Shown in pieces: positions 14,340 to 16,013 of a DNA stretch of 16,013 nucleotides. Where the stretch lies: contig CAYFSJ010000028.1 in NCBI GenBank assembly GCA_964345765.1, positions 1 through 16,013 on the forward strand, in the 5' to 3' direction. The notes below the pieces were generated by a model. The model worked only from the letters and a program-made list of their open reading frames with translations. It made no database searches and was not told where the DNA came from. This stretch comes from DUUI01 sp964345765 (GTDB lineage Bacteria > Bacillota_I > Bacilli_A > Erysipelotrichales > Erysipelotrichaceae). Each line of letters begins with the position of its first letter. Within the stretch, counting starts at the first letter, position 1. The translations under genes and the position numbers were made by a program.

Positions 14340-15213
14340 ATGATTTGGCCTCCAGTTTCTTTAGATATAATTCTTGGATTGGAAGATAAAGCTGGTAGAC
14401 GAGTGCAGGATGATAGTCTTGAATCCGTTGTTTAAAGATTTCATATTCTTCTTCTAAAATAAGTGTGTAAACACGTCCTTCAACTTGAGTATCTAAGGCA
14501 TTAAGTTCTCTAATCTTTTCAGGGTCAATATCATAATTAAACCCAACCTGTACTTTAATGAATTTATTATTTTCAGGAATTAAAGAAGATTGTTGATGGA
14601 GAGTACCATCTTCTAAGACGACCATTTCATCGCATAAATGTTCTAACTCATGAACGTTGTGACTAGAAATGATAATTGTATGATCATTTGAGATAAAATG
14701 TTGTTTTAAGTATTTCGTTAAATCAATGCGAATATAAGGATCAAGTCCATCATAACTCTCATCCATTAAGAGCAGTTTTGGTTTTAGTGACAACGCAATA
14801 ATTAAACTGGACTGACGCTTTAGCCCTTTCGATAATTTATTAATGGGTTTGTTCGCATCATAATTAAATAATGAGATTAAATCTTGATAAATGGTCTCAT
14901 CAAAGTTAGGATAAAAAATCTTATAAAACTTAGAGAGTTCATTTAAATTGGACGTTTTTAATTCAAAAGGATAGTCCGATAATAAAACAATCTCTTGATG
15001 AGCTGTTTGTTTATTATGAATTGGTTGATTAAGATAAAGAATCTCACCCTCATCGATATTATAGACACAGGCAATACTTCTTAAGAGCGTTGACTTACCT
15101 GCGCCGTTTTTACCAATCAGTCCATATATTTTACCGGGTTGTATGTCCCAGTTCACTTTGTTTAAAACTCTTAAATCACCAAATGATTTGACGACGTCTT
15201 TTATTTGTAGCAT
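14323..15213 (-). CDS. ABC transporter ATP-binding protein (YtrB-like)
   Basis: This is a 296-residue single ABC ATPase. Walker A is GKNGAGKST (34-42), the signature is LSKGLKRQ (127-134), Walker B is LLLMDESYDGLD (147-158) with Glu152 as catalytic base, and the switch is His185 (SSHN). The Q-loop lacks an obvious Gln (LLSDYP, 77-82), and DEP is replaced by DES, as seen in YtrB-like exporters. Residues after about 215 form an accessory C-terminal domain. I chose ATG 15213 over an upstream in-frame ATG at 15240 because MLQIKDVVKSFG is the usual beginning, AAGGAG lies five nt upstream of it, and the longer form would begin inside the promoter. It overlaps the permease gene by 17 nt, and the two should form one exporter. 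Confidence 0.88.
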   Translation of the reverse strand: MLQIKDVVKSFGDLRVLNKVNWDIQPGKIYGLIGKNGAGKSTLLRSIACVYNIDEGEILYLNQPIHNKQTAHQEIVLLSDYPFELKTSNLNELSKFYKIFYPNFDETIYQDLISLFNYDANKPINKLSKGLKRQSSLIIALSLKPKLLLMDESYDGLDPYIRIDLTKYLKQHFISNDHTIIISSHNVHELEHLCDEMVVLEDGTLHQQSSLIPENNKFIKVQVGFNYDIDPEKIRELNALDTQVEGRVYTLILEEEYEIFKQRIQDYHPALVYQLYLPIQELYLKKLEAKSYEKTL

Positions 15214-15231
15214 GGTAACTCCTTCTAAACT

Positions 15232-15237
15232 ATTATA
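15232..15237 (-). promoter_or_regulatory. -10 box of the ABC exporter operon
   Basis: A perfect TATAAT on the minus strand lies 18 nt upstream of the chosen ATPase start, just before its AAGGAG. The -35 region is not recognisable at normal spacing. The resulting leader would be very short. Confidence 0.5.
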
Positions 15238-15257
15238 CACACTAAAATGCCCCTTTA

Positions 15258-15266
15258 TGTTACAAT
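15258..15266 (+). promoter_or_regulatory. Extended -10 promoter of the 105-aa gene and thioesterase operon
   Basis: TGT-TACAAT is an extended -10 box 25 nt before the ATG at 15292. No good -35 is seen at 17 nt (CACACT). It is divergent from the ABC exporter promoter, with about 23 bp between the two -10 boxes. Confidence 0.55.
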
Positions 15267-15291
15267 TTAGTCATTAAAGGAGATTTATTTT

Positions 15292-15609
15292 ATGGAATTT
15301 AATCAAGCACTTATTAGACAAATAAAAGACGAATTAACTTTTCAACAAGCAGAAAACGAAAAAGGCGATGAAAACTACCTGGCTGCGAGTGAATACCACA
15401 CACATTTTGTTTTGAAACTCAATGATTGGTCAGATAAATACCCTAACTTTATTGATGTTTTATTAGACCAACACATTCAACAGGAAGAAGAAGTGTTTGG
15501 CGATGATACGATACAATTCAACTTAACACAACATGAGAAAGGTCGTATTTACTCATTAGTCCGTTGTCGTCATATGAAACGTATCGCTAATGAAGAGCTA
15601 AACCAATGA
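15292..15609 (+). CDS. Hypothetical protein of 105 residues coupled to a thioesterase gene
   Basis: I do not recognise this protein. It is acidic overall, with no signal peptide or membrane segment, and appears mostly helical: residues 1-25, 28-48 and 53-70 look amphipathic, with a basic C-terminal helix (about 84-103, containing RCRHMKR). His36, His38, His61, His81 and His94 are scattered without an obvious metal-site pattern. AAAGGAG (15276-15282) lies nine nt before the ATG and supports the start. Its stop overlaps the next start (ATGA), so it is translationally coupled to the FlK-like thioesterase, and the thioesterase gene overlaps a third gene in the same way. This arrangement suggests a shared function, perhaps in acyl-CoA metabolism. 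That is inference only. Confidence 0.75.
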   Translation: MEFNQALIRQIKDELTFQQAENEKGDENYLAASEYHTHFVLKLNDWSDKYPNFIDVLLDQHIQQEEEVFGDDTIQFNLTQHEKGRIYSLVRCRHMKRIANEELNQ

Positions 15610-16007
15610 AATTAGAAGTTCCAATTGGTTCTATCTTTACGAAAGAAATCATTGTTAAGCCACAACATCTCGCTTCAAAATTTGGCTCTGGAAGAGTCGA
15701 TGTTTTAGCCACCCCATATTTGGTGGCGCTGATTGAAGCGACCTGTAATGAGGGACTTCAGCCATATCACTCTAGTGAGTATGCCAGTGTTGGGGCAGTG
15801 GTCAATGTGAAACATTTAAAACCAACACCATTAGGCATGAGAGTTCGTTGTGAAGCAATCTATCAAGGAATAGATGAGAAAGGACTCTATACTTTTGAAG
15901 CGAAAGTATATGATGAAGTCGAGCTAGTCTCAGTCTGTGAGCATAAACGCGGTTTAATTGAAGTGAAGAAGTTCATGGAAAGAACAAATAACAAACAAAA
16001 AGGATGA
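15606..16007 (+). CDS. FlK-like hotdog-fold thioesterase
   Basis: This 133-residue protein of the hotdog acyl-CoA thioesterase superfamily resembles fluoroacetyl-CoA thioesterase FlK. The FlK catalytic triad Thr42, Glu50 and His76 is matched in identity and spacing by Thr36 (LATPYLV), Glu44 (LIEATC) and His70 (VNVKHLKPTPLG). Later residues give the typical FEAKVYDEVELVSVCEHKRGLIE strands in shortened form. The protein is cytoplasmic. Most relatives are not fluoroacetate enzymes, so the substrate is probably an ordinary short acyl-CoA and is unknown here. The gene starts within the stop of the 105-residue gene (ATGA) and ends in the same type of overlap with the next gene, marking a compact operon. 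Confidence 0.82.
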   Translation: MKLEVPIGSIFTKEIIVKPQHLASKFGSGRVDVLATPYLVALIEATCNEGLQPYHSSEYASVGAVVNVKHLKPTPLGMRVRCEAIYQGIDEKGLYTFEAKVYDEVELVSVCEHKRGLIEVKKFMERTNNKQKG

Positions 16008-16013
16008 AACTGA
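16004..16013 (+). CDS. Start of a third operon gene, cut by the window end
   Basis: ATG at 16004-16006 overlaps the thioesterase stop as ATGA and is preceded by AAAAAGG. Only three codons (MKL) are present, so the product cannot be named. The overlap repeats the arrangement at 15606 and suggests that the operon continues. Confidence 0.5.

Noticed and set aside
1..16013. CRISPR array, tRNA, rRNA or complete insertion sequence
   Set aside because: No regularly spaced repeats, cloverleaf with invariant loops, rRNA signatures or paired element ends were seen by eye.

Overview
The window comes from an AT-rich, low-GC Gram-positive-type bacterium (Bacillota, possibly an Erysipelotrichales, Haloplasma or Acholeplasma-like lineage; this placement is inference). 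The supporting signs are strong AGGAGG-type ribosome binding sites, CcpA- and GalR-style sugar control, a diacylglyceryl lipoprotein binding protein and a YtrB-type ABC exporter. TGA is used as a stop and TGG encodes Trp, so the standard bacterial code applies. No gene clearly identifies the species.

Positions 1-9149 (+ strand) form a galactose locus. An aldo/keto reductase and a streptococcal-type GalR repressor overlap by 1 nt. They are followed by a strong promoter with a CcpA cre-like site in its spacer and two GalR-type palindromes 96 bp apart. This promoter drives mglB (lipoprotein binding protein), mglA (ATPase), mglC (permease) and galK. A perfect hairpin between mglB and mglA probably favours mglB expression. 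After a terminator behind galK there is a truncated IS607-family serine recombinase gene, then a small membrane protein with no good start, which overlaps galM. Together these genes import galactose or methyl-galactosides, interconvert the anomers and phosphorylate galactose. galT and galE, needed to complete the Leloir pathway, are not in the window.

Positions 9165-12834 are housekeeping genes. On the minus strand, metG is followed 2 nt later by a small P-loop kinase-like gene with a TTG start. cutC runs divergently from metG. The two promoters form a nearly perfect inverted repeat, and cutC appears to be transcribed without a leader. cutC converges on a PerR-type Fur-family regulator, and their stop codons lie inside one shared bidirectional terminator. 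The regulator has a near-perfect Fur-like palindrome over its own -10 box.

Positions 12831-16013 hold an ABC exporter pair (minus strand; ATPase and permease overlap by 17 nt). Divergently transcribed is a tightly coupled operon: an unrecognised 105-aa protein, an FlK-like hotdog thioesterase, and the first codons of a third gene cut by the window end. I found no tRNA, rRNA, CRISPR array or complete mobile element, and no system that I would call clearly new. The most open questions are the 105-aa protein, the recombinase remnant, the cutC/metG promoter symmetry and the reductase paired with GalR.
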